Origin: Thermohalobaculum sp039184865
Lineage (GTDB): Bacteria; Pseudomonadota; Alphaproteobacteria; Rhodobacterales; Rhodobacteraceae
DNA: 64,000 nucleotides
NCBI GenBank assembly: GCA_039184865.1
Contig: JBCDAV010000009.1
Location: forward strand, 62,001-126,000
Direction: 5' to 3'
Under the pieces are notes generated by a model that saw only the letters and a program-made list of their open reading frames with translations, did no database searches and was not told the origin of the DNA. Below are positions 25,943-34,712 of this stretch, piece by piece. Positions within the stretch are counted from its first letter, which is position 1; every line of letters starts with the position of its first letter. Position numbers and translations under genes: made by a program.

Positions 25943-26533
25943 ATGACTGATGCCTCCCCGACAAAACAGGATCTGCGCAAGGAAGTCTTTGCACGGCGCA
26001 AGGCTGCGCATGCCGAACGTGCCGATGCAAAGGCCGAGGCGGCGCGTGACCATTTCTTGGCGTCGAGGCTTCTGACGGGCGTAAATGTCGTGGCCGGCTA
26101 TTGCCCGATCCGCACGGAACTGGATGCGTTCCCGCTGATGACCGCGCTTCACAGGGCCGGGCATCGGATCGTCGTGCCGGTGATCGAAGGCTCCGGTCTG
26201 CCGCTGCGGTTCTTCGAATGGTGGCCGGATGTCGAAATGCAGGACGGTCCTTTCGGCGCGCGTATCCCGGTCGACACGCAAGAAATGATCCCCGATCTCG
26301 TGATTGCCCCGCTCGTCGCGTTCGACCGGCAGGGTTGGCGTCTGGGCTATGGCGGCGGGTTTTACGACCGAAGCCTCGAAGGTCTTCGGGCAAGCCGGCG
26401 CGTGCGGGCCTACGGTTTCGCCTATGCCGCGCAGGAAATCCCGATTGTTCCCATCGAGCCAACCGATCAGCGGCTCGACGGTATCGTGACAGAGCAGGGC
26501 CTGATCAACGTCCGCAACGAGACCGCCGCATGA
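25943..26533 (+). CDS. fau: 5-formyltetrahydrofolate cyclo-ligase
   Basis: 196 residues from the ATG at 25943 (AGGA just upstream); an upstream ATG at 25892 would fall inside the 6S RNA. It converts 5-formyl-THF to 5,10-methenyl-THF with ATP. Motifs: TKQDLRKEVFARRKAAHAE at the N-terminus, GHRIVVPVIEGSGLPLRFFE, and the signature RQGWRLGYGGGFYDRSLEGL. It is translationally coupled to the next gene by a 4-bp overlap, and linked to zapA/6S RNA as in many proteobacteria. Confidence 0.93.
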   Translation: MTDASPTKQDLRKEVFARRKAAHAERADAKAEAARDHFLASRLLTGVNVVAGYCPIRTELDAFPLMTALHRAGHRIVVPVIEGSGLPLRFFEWWPDVEMQDGPFGARIPVDTQEMIPDLVIAPLVAFDRQGWRLGYGGGFYDRSLEGLRASRRVRAYGFAYAAQEIPIVPIEPTDQRLDGIVTEQGLINVRNETAA

Positions 26534-27345
26534 GGCTGCTTTTCCTGGGCGATATCGTCGGACGTGCCGGACGGACGGCGGTAATCGATGCGCTGCCAGG
26601 CCTGCGCGAGACGCTGAAGCTGGATTTCGTTGCGATCAACGCCGAGAATTCGGCGTCCGGTTTCGGCATGACAGGGCCGATTGCGAAGGATTTGCTTGCG
26701 GCCGGTGCCGATGTTCTGACCCTTGGCGATCATGCGTTCGATCAGAAAGACATGCTCACCTATATCGAGAGCGAACCGCGCATTTTGCGACCCTTGAACT
26801 TCGCGAAAGGCGCGCCGGGACGCGGGGCAGGGGTGTTCGAGGCGAAGCGCGGGCGCAGGGTGGCGGTCGCCGTCGCGCTCGGCCGCGTCTTCATGAACCG
26901 GCCGTTCGACGATGCATTCTCCGCGCTCGATGCGGCATTGAAGCAGAACCCGCTCGGTGGCGCCGTACAGGCATCCATTGTAGAGATCCATGCCGAGGCG
27001 ACTTCGGAGAAAATGGGCGTGGGACACTGGTGCGACGGGCGTGCCTCGCTGGTCATCGGCACGCACACCCACGTCCCGACAGCCGATGCGATGATCCTGC
27101 CGAAAGGCACGGCCTACCTCTCGGATGCAGGCATGTGCGGCGATTACAACTCGGTCATCGGCATGGACAAGACCGAACCCCTCAAGCGGTTCATCACCGG
27201 CATGGGGTCCGGCCGGTTCGAGCCCGCGCTCGGTCCGGCGACGCTCGCCGGTGCCCTCGTCGAGACGGATGACAGGACGGGAAGTGCCCTCAGCATCGTG
27301 CCGTTTCGGTCCGGTGGCGTTCTGCAGCCGTCGGGTGTTCGGTGA
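26530..27345 (+). CDS. YmdB-family metallophosphoesterase (TIGR00282)
   Basis: 271 residues from ATG 26530, which overlaps the fau stop. Metal-ligand motifs: LLFLGDIVGRAGR (Asp), FVAINAENSASGFGMT (Asn-Glu), LTLGDHAFDQKD, and LVIGTHTHVPTADAMILPKG plus LSDAGMCGDYNSVIGMDK. Family members (YmdB, DR1281) hydrolyse 2',3'-cyclic nucleotides using a di-iron site and influence RNA turnover and biofilm behaviour. Operon with fau. Confidence 0.92.
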   Translation: MRLLFLGDIVGRAGRTAVIDALPGLRETLKLDFVAINAENSASGFGMTGPIAKDLLAAGADVLTLGDHAFDQKDMLTYIESEPRILRPLNFAKGAPGRGAGVFEAKRGRRVAVAVALGRVFMNRPFDDAFSALDAALKQNPLGGAVQASIVEIHAEATSEKMGVGHWCDGRASLVIGTHTHVPTADAMILPKGTAYLSDAGMCGDYNSVIGMDKTEPLKRFITGMGSGRFEPALGPATLAGALVETDDRTGSALSIVPFRSGGVLQPSGVR

Positions 27346-27410
27346 GCACGGGAATTGCCTTTGGCGGACCGCCGCACTATTGATTTGCGCGACGCGATCG
27401 GAGCCTCTTG

Positions 27411-27797
27411 ATGACACGCTTTTTGCCAATTGCCCTGCTGGCGCTTGCCGGATGCGATGCGCCGCTCGAGGAGTTCTGGCCGCGCCAGAACTTCGAGCTG
27501 ACCCAAAACGACGAGACCTATCTCGTTCGCGTGCAATCAGACCCGCTCGACTTCACTTATTTCACGCGGGTGACCAACGCGACCTATTCGCTGACCGAAG
27601 ACGATCGCGACGCCGTGCTCGAACTCGTCAGAACCGGGGTCGGCGGCAAGATCTGCAAGACCGGCGAAATGCATCTCGACGATTTCATGACCTGGCGCTT
27701 TCCGAATGAGAGCCCGGTGCGGTTCCTGCCCGCGCTCGGGACGTGGCAGCTCGTCACCAAGTGCCGCTATGCCGGGCAGGGGCAGCCCGATCTCTGA
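27411..27797 (+). CDS. Putative lipoprotein, function unknown
   Basis: 128 residues from the ATG at 27411 (a TTG three bases earlier is also in frame). Signal peptide with a lipobox: FLPIALLALAGCDAPLEEF, so Cys ~16 would be lipidated. The mature part is small and mixed alpha/beta (DETYLVRVQSDPLDFTYFTR). No family recognised. It sits between ymdB and yebC, 27 bp before the latter's start. Confidence 0.72.
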   Translation: MTRFLPIALLALAGCDAPLEEFWPRQNFELTQNDETYLVRVQSDPLDFTYFTRVTNATYSLTEDDRDAVLELVRTGVGGKICKTGEMHLDDFMTWRFPNESPVRFLPALGTWQLVTKCRYAGQGQPDL

Positions 27798-27824
27798 CGA
27801 CATCTGAACAGGACGAGGTGAGCC

Positions 27825-28571
27825 ATGGCCGGCCACTCCAAATGGGCGAATATCCAGCACCGCAAGGGCCGCCAGGACGCGGCGCGCTCGAAGCTGTTCT
27901 CGAAGCTCGCCAAGGAAATTACCGTCGCCGCGAAGATGGGCGATCCCGATCCCGACAAGAACCCGCGTCTGCGCCTCGCGGTCAAGGAAGCGAAGTCGAA
28001 TTCGGTGCCGAAGGACGTCATCCAGCGGGCCATCGACAAGTCGCAGGCGGCAGGCGGCGAGGATTACGAGGAGATCCGCTACGAGGGCTACGGCCCCGGT
28101 GGCGTGGCCGTGATCGTCGAGGCGATGACCGACAATCGCAACCGAACGGCGTCGAACGTGCGCTCCACCTTCGGCAAGAACGGCGGGAACCTCGCCGAGA
28201 CCGGCTCCGTCAGTTTCATGTTCGACCGCAAGGGCCAGATCCTCTACCCCGCAACTGCCGGTGACGAGGACACGATGATGGAGGCCGCGATCGAGGCGGG
28301 CGCCGAGGACGTCGAAAGCTCGGAGGACGGGCACGTCATCTACACCGAGGCGACCGATCTGAACGATGTCTCGAACGCGCTCGAAGAGGCTTTGGGCGAG
28401 GCGGAGTCGACCAAGCTCATCTGGAAGCCACAGACGCTGACCGAAGTCGACGAGGCATCCGGTGCCACGCTTATGAAGCTGATCTCGACGCTTGAGGACG
28501 ACGATGACGTGCAGAACGTCACGGCCAATTTCGAGATGTCGGACGAGGTGATGGAGAAGCTCGCCTCCTGA
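27825..28571 (+). CDS. yebC: YebC/PmpR-family regulator or translation factor
   Basis: 248 residues, the normal YebC length. N-terminus MAGHSKWANIQHRKGRQDAA is the family signature; YEGYGPGGVAVIVEAMTDNR and TASNVRSTFGKNGGNLAETG are also conserved. It was long annotated as a DNA-binding regulator; more recent work on the family points to relief of ribosome stalling at proline runs. ATG at 27825 has GAGGTGAG upstream. Confidence 0.95.
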   Translation: MAGHSKWANIQHRKGRQDAARSKLFSKLAKEITVAAKMGDPDPDKNPRLRLAVKEAKSNSVPKDVIQRAIDKSQAAGGEDYEEIRYEGYGPGGVAVIVEAMTDNRNRTASNVRSTFGKNGGNLAETGSVSFMFDRKGQILYPATAGDEDTMMEAAIEAGAEDVESSEDGHVIYTEATDLNDVSNALEEALGEAESTKLIWKPQTLTEVDEASGATLMKLISTLEDDDDVQNVTANFEMSDEVMEKLAS

Positions 28572-28726
28572 ACCGGCCTGATCTGGCGCCCTCGATTTCC
28601 CGCTCTGTGCGCGAGGATATGCCTTGCTGCAAATGAGAGAACGGCTCCGCCGTGACTCACGTAGCAGCGTCCTTCTCGCATCACCATCGTTCGGCTACTC
28701 TCGCGTACGAGACGGAGGAGGTCATC

Positions 28727-29521
28727 TTGGACGATACGCAGTTATCGAATGCGAGGGCGATACGGATTGCGGACGCGCTCGCCAGCGATTGGGAGCCGCG
28801 CGCGCCATATCGAACGTTGATGGACGATCTTGCCCCCACGGACCTGACCGATGCCTATCGGGCGCAGGAGCACCTGCAACGTAAGTGGGAGCCAACGCGC
28901 GGGACGATCGCCGGGCGCAAGATCGCGCTGGCCTCTGCCGCGATGCAGGACATGGTCGGGATCCACCAACCTGTCGCCGGTGCGATCTTCGCGAAAGATG
29001 TGCACGAAAGCGGCGCCGAGATTTCCCTGTCCGCCTTCCGGCATCTGGGCCTGGAGTACGAATTGGCGTTCGAGATGGCCCAGGATGTCGACGCGCGGGT
29101 CGAGGCCGAAACCGTGCTGGATCTCGTCGCTCGCGTGCGCCCGGCGTTTGAGCTGATCGAGGACAAGGGCGCCGACTATTCCGCGCTGGATGTGAAAACG
29201 CTGGTCGCTGACAATGCCTGGTGCGGCGGTATCGTGTTGGGCGGTCCGATTGACAATTGGCGTGATCTCGATCTCGGCAATCTCCCCTCAGTCCTGTCGC
29301 AGAACGGTCGCGATGATGAGAATGGAAACACCGGCGCCGCGGACCCCGTGAATTCGCTTGTCTGGACGCTGAATCACTTCACCGGGCGCAGAGGGGTGGT
29401 GAAAGCTGGCGAAGTCATCATCACGGGTTCGGTCCTGAAAACGCGCTTTCCGGCGCCGGGCGACCGTCTGCGCTACGATATCACGGGTCACGGCGCTGTT
29501 GAGGTCGCAATCACAGCGTAG
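28727..29521 (+). CDS. 2-keto-4-pentenoate hydratase-type enzyme (FAH superfamily)
   Basis: 264 residues from a TTG at 28727, which has GGAGGAGG five bases upstream; a GTG at 28652 would add 25 unlikely residues. Family features: GTIAGRKIALASAAMQDMVG, ISLSAFRHLGLEYELAFEMA and FELIEDKGADYSALDVKTLV, matching MhpD/HpaH-like hydratases that add water to 2-hydroxypenta-2,4-dienoates in aromatic meta-cleavage routes. No other meta-cleavage genes are nearby, so the substrate is open. Confidence 0.85.
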   Translation: MDDTQLSNARAIRIADALASDWEPRAPYRTLMDDLAPTDLTDAYRAQEHLQRKWEPTRGTIAGRKIALASAAMQDMVGIHQPVAGAIFAKDVHESGAEISLSAFRHLGLEYELAFEMAQDVDARVEAETVLDLVARVRPAFELIEDKGADYSALDVKTLVADNAWCGGIVLGGPIDNWRDLDLGNLPSVLSQNGRDDENGNTGAADPVNSLVWTLNHFTGRRGVVKAGEVIITGSVLKTRFPAPGDRLRYDITGHGAVEVAITA

Positions 29522-29674
29522 TCCCAAACGGCCCTGCGAAGATTGACCGATCCATCCATGGTCGATGATCTGATGGTCTCGCCCATACGCACTTGGACGC
29601 CTTCCCGAGCTTGCCAAATCGGGCAAGCGATCTCAAAATATGTCCCACATAGAGACATTTTGGGAGGATGCGTC

Positions 29675-30904
29675 ATGAGACGTTTGCTGACAGGCATCGG
29701 CACTGCGGTCGCGCTTGCCATGGGTTCGCCGGTTATGGCCGAGATCGATGTCGTCGATCCGGCGTCGATCGGGCTCGATCCGGCCAAACTGGAAGAGGTG
29801 CGCTCTGCGTTGCAGAAGGACATTGCCGACGGGCGCGTTCCGGGGGCCGTGATGCTGATCGGCCGCAAGGGCAAGGTCGGGTTCTTCGAGGCCGCCGGTC
29901 AGCAGGGGCCGGAAGATGCAACACCGATGAGCGCACGGACGATCTTCCGGATCTACTCGATGACCAAACCGATCGTCAGTGTCGCCGCGATGGCGATGAT
30001 CGAGGAGGGTTTGATGGGGCTGGACGACCCGGTATCGGCTTATCTGCCGGAGTATGCCCATCAGACCGTGTTTCAGCAGGCCGGCGAGAGCTTCATGATC
30101 AAGGAGGATACGAGCCGTCCGGCGACCGCCGGCGCGACGATCCGGGATCTTCTGCGCCACACCTCGGGCCAGATCTACGGGGTTTTCGACTCCGGACCGC
30201 TCGGGCAACTCTACAAGGATGCGGGGGTCGCTTCGACGGATATCGATCTCGATGTTTTCTCCGAGAAGATGGCGGTCCTTCCACTGCGGTTCGATCCGGG
30301 CACCGCCTGGCACTACGGTCGGTCGACGGACGTGCTGGGCCACGTGATGGAAATCGCCGCCGGGCAGACGCTCGACATCATCCTCGAGGAGCGCGTGCTC
30401 GATCCGTTGGGGATGACCGATACCGCGTTCTACCAGGACGCCGCAGAGGAAGGCCGGATCGCCGAGCCGGTCGAGCCGGGCCTTTTCGATGTTACCGACG
30501 CCAAGCCGATGCTTTCAGGTGGCGGTGGTCTCACGTCGACGATCGAGGACTATCTGAAGTTCGCGATGATGCTGCGCAATCGCGGTTCCCTGGATGGCAA
30601 ACGGATCATAAAGCCGATCAGCCTGCACGAGATGACACAGAACCAGATCGAAGGGCTGGACATGCGGTGGTACTATCCGGACCGCGCCTACGGGTTCGGT
30701 CTGGGCTTTGGCGTCCGATTAACCGAGGACGGGCCGTATCCGGGATCGGTCGGGGATTTCTTCTGGCGTGGTTATGCCGGCACGTATTTCTGGATCGACC
30801 CGGCTCGCGACCTGTTCGCGGTCTTCATGATCCAGGATCCGGCCAACCGGGTTCACTACACCGGCGTGACCCGAAACTGGGTCTATTCAACACTGGCCGA
30901 TTAG
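29675..30904 (+). CDS. Secreted serine hydrolase, class C beta-lactamase family
   Basis: 409 residues from ATG 29675 behind GGGAGG. Signal peptide MRRLLTGIGTAVALAMGSPV then MAE. The catalytic SxxK motif is in IFRIYSMTKPIVSVAAMAMI (~95) and the Tyr motif in AWHYGRSTDVLGHVMEIAAG (~212), with a glycine-rich SGGGGLTSTIEDYLKFAMML later. Members are esterases, D-amino peptidases or beta-lactamases; the YGRS variant of YxN is usual for esterase-like members. Acts in the periplasm. Followed by a strong terminator hairpin. Confidence 0.87.
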   Translation: MRRLLTGIGTAVALAMGSPVMAEIDVVDPASIGLDPAKLEEVRSALQKDIADGRVPGAVMLIGRKGKVGFFEAAGQQGPEDATPMSARTIFRIYSMTKPIVSVAAMAMIEEGLMGLDDPVSAYLPEYAHQTVFQQAGESFMIKEDTSRPATAGATIRDLLRHTSGQIYGVFDSGPLGQLYKDAGVASTDIDLDVFSEKMAVLPLRFDPGTAWHYGRSTDVLGHVMEIAAGQTLDIILEERVLDPLGMTDTAFYQDAAEEGRIAEPVEPGLFDVTDAKPMLSGGGGLTSTIEDYLKFAMMLRNRGSLDGKRIIKPISLHEMTQNQIEGLDMRWYYPDRAYGFGLGFGVRLTEDGPYPGSVGDFFWRGYAGTYFWIDPARDLFAVFMIQDPANRVHYTGVTRNWVYSTLAD

Positions 30905-30913
30905 AGTCCAAGC

Positions 30914-30939
30914 GGGGCGGCGGCGATCGACGCCGCCCC
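30914..30939. terminator. GC-rich stem-loop between convergent genes
   Basis: GGGGCGGCG, eight-base loop, CGCCGCCCC: a perfect 9-bp stem ten bases after the serine hydrolase stop and ten before the end of the convergent FAS1 gene. No U-run is present, but its place suggests a shared terminator. Confidence 0.6.
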
Positions 30940-30948
30940 TGTCAAGGC

Positions 30949-32691
30949 TCAGCCCACGATGCCCGGACCGAAGACGAAGTCCTCGGCTGTCAGATTTGCG
31001 GCGTCGAGCGGCGTGTCGTCGCCGAAGCGCAGGATAAACTCTGCATCGCCCGAGGCATCGGCGACGTTGATCCAGCTGACCGAGCCGTCACGACGCACCA
31101 GATTGGTGATCTCCAGATCCTCGAACATCGTTGCGAAGGCCGAAACGTCGATAGCATCGACACCGCTGTCGAAGTCGCGCACCAGATCGCGCACGCCGTC
31201 GTCGAGCAGGGCGTAGATGTCAGCACCGACCGTTCCGCGCAGATTATCGAGCTCCGTTGTGCCCTGCACGATGTTGGGCGCGGGTGCGGGGATTTCGGTG
31301 TCGGAGAACACGAAGCTGTCCGCCGTCAGGTTTGCCGCGTCCAGGGTTGTTCCGTCGCCGAAGCGCAGGATGAACTCGGCGTCTCCCGCCTGGTCGGCGA
31401 CACTGATCCAGCTTGTCGTTCCATTGGCACGCACAAGGTTTGAGATCGTCAGATCGTCGATGCTGTCCGCAAAGGCAGAAACGTCGATCTGGTCGACGCC
31501 AATCTCGAAGTCGCGGATGATGTCGCGCACGCCATCATCCAGCATCGCGAACAGATCGCCTCCGGCGTTGCCGCGCAGATCGTCCAGCGCCGTGGCTCCG
31601 AATAGCAGGTCGTTGTCCGCGCCACCCGAAATCCGTCCGCCGTTGATCGGATCGCCGAACAGGATCACCTGACCGCCGGCACCGTTCGACGCGGGGATAT
31701 CCACCGGGAGCAGCACGCGGTCGATCGCATGAACGATCCCGTTGGACGTCTGGATGTCGGTGGCGATCAATGCCGGATCCGCAAGGTCCGGCTCATTGTC
31801 CACCAGGAATGTACCACTGACGCCGAAGGTGCCGCCCTGAAGCGTCTCGACCTCGGTCAGACCTGCAACCTGCGAGAGCTGCTTCGCGCCGGCCGACACG
31901 TGGTAAAGCAGGATGCCCGACAGGAGCGGGAGCGGATTTCCGCCCCCGAGCGCGGTCAGCGTATCGACAATCGCCGTCAGCGCACCGGCCTCATCACTGC
32001 CGGTGAAGCCGAGATCCTGTGCCAGTGCGATGAAAGCGGCATCGGTCGGCGCAAATACGGTTGCGTCGAGCCCATCGGTATCGAGCACATCTGCGAGCAG
32101 GGCCGTCTGAACTGCGGCGAGCAGCAGGTCGAAGTCCGTGTTGTCGTCATCAGGGCCGTCACCGCTGGCGGCGACAAGACCGGTGATCGACGGGACGTCG
32201 TTTCCCGGGATGTCCAGGGGCAACAGCACGCGGTCGATGACGTGCAGAATGCCGTTGTCCGCCGTGATGTCAGTGTCGATCAGAGACGGATTGATCAGGT
32301 CGGGCTCGAGATCTTGCAGGACCGGCACGTCCGGCACGATCGCGTTGCCCGTTGACAGGGTCGAAATCGACGCGGCGCTGGTGACAGCTGCGGCGTCAAG
32401 AACGCTGCCGGCCACATGATAGGTCAGAATCTCTGAGAGCAGAGGGATCGGATCGCCATCCGGATCCAACGACGCCAGGGTTCCTGCAATGAAGTTGAAC
32501 ACCGCCGTTTCGTCCGTCGTGTCGCCAGTGAAGCCCAGATCGGTGGCCAGCGTCGCGAAGGCGGCATCGGTGGGCGCAAAGACCGTAATGTCCGTGGAGT
32601 CCTGGATGGTGGTGACCAGTTCGGCGGTCGTCAGGGCCTGAACGAGGATGTTGAAGTCATCCGACCCGGCGGCAATTTCGACGATATTCAT
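30949..32691 (-). CDS. Two-domain fasciclin (FAS1) protein with RTX-like C-terminus
   Basis: 580 residues from ATG 32691 (GAGGGG upstream). It has no N-terminal signal peptide. Two FAS1 domains occupy ~1-155 and ~165-335, each with the H1 motif (TDITVFAPTDAAFATLATDL; LDATVFAPTDAAFIALAQDL), the YH motif and HxIDRVLLP. A short RTX-like glycine/aspartate stretch (GGRISGGADNDLLFG, ~350-385) follows. Two copies of a ~75-residue module end the protein, with IRDFEIGVDQIDVSAF and VRDFDSGVDAIDVSAF as in serralysin C-termini. The architecture fits an acidic adhesin exported by a type I system, whose genes are not in the window. Confidence 0.85.
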   Translation of the reverse strand: MNIVEIAAGSDDFNILVQALTTAELVTTIQDSTDITVFAPTDAAFATLATDLGFTGDTTDETAVFNFIAGTLASLDPDGDPIPLLSEILTYHVAGSVLDAAAVTSAASISTLSTGNAIVPDVPVLQDLEPDLINPSLIDTDITADNGILHVIDRVLLPLDIPGNDVPSITGLVAASGDGPDDDNTDFDLLLAAVQTALLADVLDTDGLDATVFAPTDAAFIALAQDLGFTGSDEAGALTAIVDTLTALGGGNPLPLLSGILLYHVSAGAKQLSQVAGLTEVETLQGGTFGVSGTFLVDNEPDLADPALIATDIQTSNGIVHAIDRVLLPVDIPASNGAGGQVILFGDPINGGRISGGADNDLLFGATALDDLRGNAGGDLFAMLDDGVRDIIRDFEIGVDQIDVSAFADSIDDLTISNLVRANGTTSWISVADQAGDAEFILRFGDGTTLDAANLTADSFVFSDTEIPAPAPNIVQGTTELDNLRGTVGADIYALLDDGVRDLVRDFDSGVDAIDVSAFATMFEDLEITNLVRRDGSVSWINVADASGDAEFILRFGDDTPLDAANLTAEDFVFGPGIVG

Positions 32692-33002
32692 AGTACCCCT
32701 CTCATGCAGCAGCGCGATTTTCATTGTGGGAAATTTTCACACGAGAGGCAGGTAACGCTGGCCTGCTTACGGTCAAGAAGTCTTAACCGTGATTCCCGCA
32801 AAGTGGCTTCGGAAGCTCTGGAATCGAGGACGAATGCAACTCAGACAGCAAACGAACTCCCAGTGCGAGCAACTTCAGATTGCTGAGAGGCTCGCGGCTG
32901 ACGAGGCTGTCTTGATTTATGACCGAATGATTCCTGCTGAACGCGTCACGAACTGTCGTATCCGGGGTTGCGTGCATCGCTGCACGTCATACTTCCGCTG
33001 AG
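32692..33002. other. 311-bp intergenic region
   Basis: Divergent promoter space between the FAS1 gene (minus) and a small hypothetical gene (plus). I see no convincing gene. A short inverted pair TGCA-flanked GTGCA-TCGC-TGCAC lies near 32972, and short repeated tracts near 32776 (TTACGGTC ... CTTAACCG). No promoter could be assigned with confidence. Confidence 0.5.
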
Positions 33003-33269
33003 ATGACCGAACAGGATCCATACGACCCGGCGGGACTGATCCGCGAGGCATACCGGATCGACGGCATTGGCCGAGAGGACTGCCGGACGATCTTTCTCGA
33101 TTGGGTCATTCAGCAACGGGATCGGTTCGACATGAGTGCTGCGGTCCATGCCATGCTTCACAAACATGCGGGCGAGCCGGCCGATCATCCCATGACACTG
33201 ACGCTGCGGGAAGCGATCGAGGAGGCACCCAGCCCGAAACGCCGAGGCGGGGCACGAGGACGCCGCTGA
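33003..33269 (+). CDS. Small conserved hypothetical protein
   Basis: 88 residues, acidic to neutral body with a basic tail (SPKRRGGARGRR). Starts DPYDPAGLIREAYRIDGIGR and contains CRTIFLDWVIQQRDRFDMSA. The codon pattern is gene-like and the frame closes just before a non-coding gap. I cannot name a family. Mostly helical, no membrane segment or signal. Confidence 0.65.
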   Translation: MTEQDPYDPAGLIREAYRIDGIGREDCRTIFLDWVIQQRDRFDMSAAVHAMLHKHAGEPADHPMTLTLREAIEEAPSPKRRGGARGRR

Positions 33270-33531
33270 TTGCAGGTCGGCTGCGCCGTGGTTGCCGGTG
33301 GTGATGATCGTTATGGTCACTAAGGGGCTCCGGTCATGCAGGCCCTTTCACTGCATCGACACGATGGCGCGTTGCAGCAGTCGAAGGATCAGAGGAGCGT
33401 CAGTCTTGGAACCAAAACACAGCAGCTTCGTTTGTTTCGCGTCGTAGAAGTCGCCGCCTCGAACTAGATTGGGACGTGTTCCACGTCTTCATGTTCGGCG
33501 CCTTCGTCCTCGTTTCACCCGGCTTTGCGGG

Positions 33532-34569
33532 CTATTGAAGGCTCAGTTCGTGTTCCGTCTGGCTGACGATATCGTACTCACGGCGCAGGACGACGACAGC
33601 TTTGTATACGCCTTTCTCCCACGCCTCTCCCCGCCGCTTGCGCCCGGTCGCGCGAAATTGCTGCGCCCGGTTGCGGGTCATCTGGTGCGATGACTGGGCG
33701 ACGATCCGACCACGCGGATCAGTGAGCAACAGGTCGATGATGTCGCCCTTTCGTACGCCGAAGAAGTTCGCCCAGATCACGAGAGCCTCAGCGGTTACGT
33801 CCAGATTCCCACTCTGATCCGCCGTTCCTGCAAGAACAGGCCCATATTTCGGGACATGATCGGAAAAACCGGCGGTCAGAAGGCCACCGGGTTGGTAATC
33901 GTCCTTGTCGAGCGTCGCCCATAAATCCCTGCGGTCGCCGAATTTGCACGTCGCATCCTGCAAGCGTGCATCGAACGGATCGAGCACGGCACCCGACGGG
34001 TTGCGCACGGTGATGTGCAGATGTGGAAACTGCGAACGCCCTGAAAGGCCAATCTGTCCGAGGACCTGGCCGACAGTGACGCGATCACCTTTCCGGACGG
34101 AGACAGAACCGCGTCGAAGGTGGCAGTACTGTACCGAGACGCCGTCGGCGCGCTCTACCACCATCCCATTGCCACAATCGCGGCCCTCCAGATCGACCTC
34201 CTGCGTCCAACGAACGTCCCGCATGCCATCACGGGCACCGATGACGGTGCCCTCGAGTGCGGCAAGGACATTGACACCACGTTCCATTGCCGCGTCGTCC
34301 AGCAGACGAAAGTCAGTGCCCTTGTGTCCGTTATAGGTCAGCGGCCCGCAGGTGAAGTCGGCCACGCCGGGTCCTGGATCGCGATCGACATAGTTCTGGA
34401 TGATGCAGGTCGTTCCGAGTTCGCAATCCACGGGAAAAGCAAGGCTGTCCGGGCGAATGGAGTCGTCCGCGCTCGCTGTTTGAACAGACACCGAAGCCGA
34501 GATCAGTGCAGCGAAAAGCGCTCGCGCAATAGAGGCACCGATCTGTAAGGCTGTTTCGTTCATATGCAC
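33532..34569 (-). CDS. Secreted M23-family metallopeptidase
   Basis: 345 residues with an N-terminal signal-like helix (ARALFAALISASVSVQTASA). The peptidase domain spans ~65-195: GHKGTDFRLLDD contains the first zinc ligands, VSVQYCHLRRGSVSVRKGDR and FPHLHITVRNPSGAV the remaining His residues. These HxxxD and HxH patterns look intact, so an active peptidoglycan-crosslink-cleaving enzyme is likely. The C-terminal ~130 residues look like a beta-rich accessory domain. Two start codons are possible (34569, 34563). Confidence 0.85.
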   Translation of the reverse strand: MHMNETALQIGASIARALFAALISASVSVQTASADDSIRPDSLAFPVDCELGTTCIIQNYVDRDPGPGVADFTCGPLTYNGHKGTDFRLLDDAAMERGVNVLAALEGTVIGARDGMRDVRWTQEVDLEGRDCGNGMVVERADGVSVQYCHLRRGSVSVRKGDRVTVGQVLGQIGLSGRSQFPHLHITVRNPSGAVLDPFDARLQDATCKFGDRRDLWATLDKDDYQPGGLLTAGFSDHVPKYGPVLAGTADQSGNLDVTAEALVIWANFFGVRKGDIIDLLLTDPRGRIVAQSSHQMTRNRAQQFRATGRKRRGEAWEKGVYKAVVVLRREYDIVSQTEHELSLQ

Positions 34570-34625
34570 CGTCGCATGAAGCTTTCATCCTCAATGCAAA
34601 CAGAGATTTTCGATCCCGTTAACTC

Positions 34626-34657
34626 AAAAGCCCGCGACCGTAAGGCCGCGGGCGTTT
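34626..34657 (-). terminator. Rho-independent terminator downstream of clpA
   Basis: GCCCGCG (34630-34636) and CGCGGGC (34647-34653) form a 7-bp stem flanked by AAAA on one side and TTTT on the other. On the minus strand the stem is followed by TTTTGAGTT, so it should stop clpA transcripts. Confidence 0.8.
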
Positions 34658-34712
34658 TAGTCTCTTGCTCGATGTGGTTCCACCGAACCCGATAAGCGGT
34701 GTCGAGCAGTCC

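Noticed and set aside
33473..33487. GACGTG-TTC-CACGTC inverted repeat as a regulator site
   Set aside because: It lies downstream of both neighbouring genes (33003-33269 on plus, M23 gene ending at 33532 on minus), away from any promoter; chance or a weak terminator is as likely.
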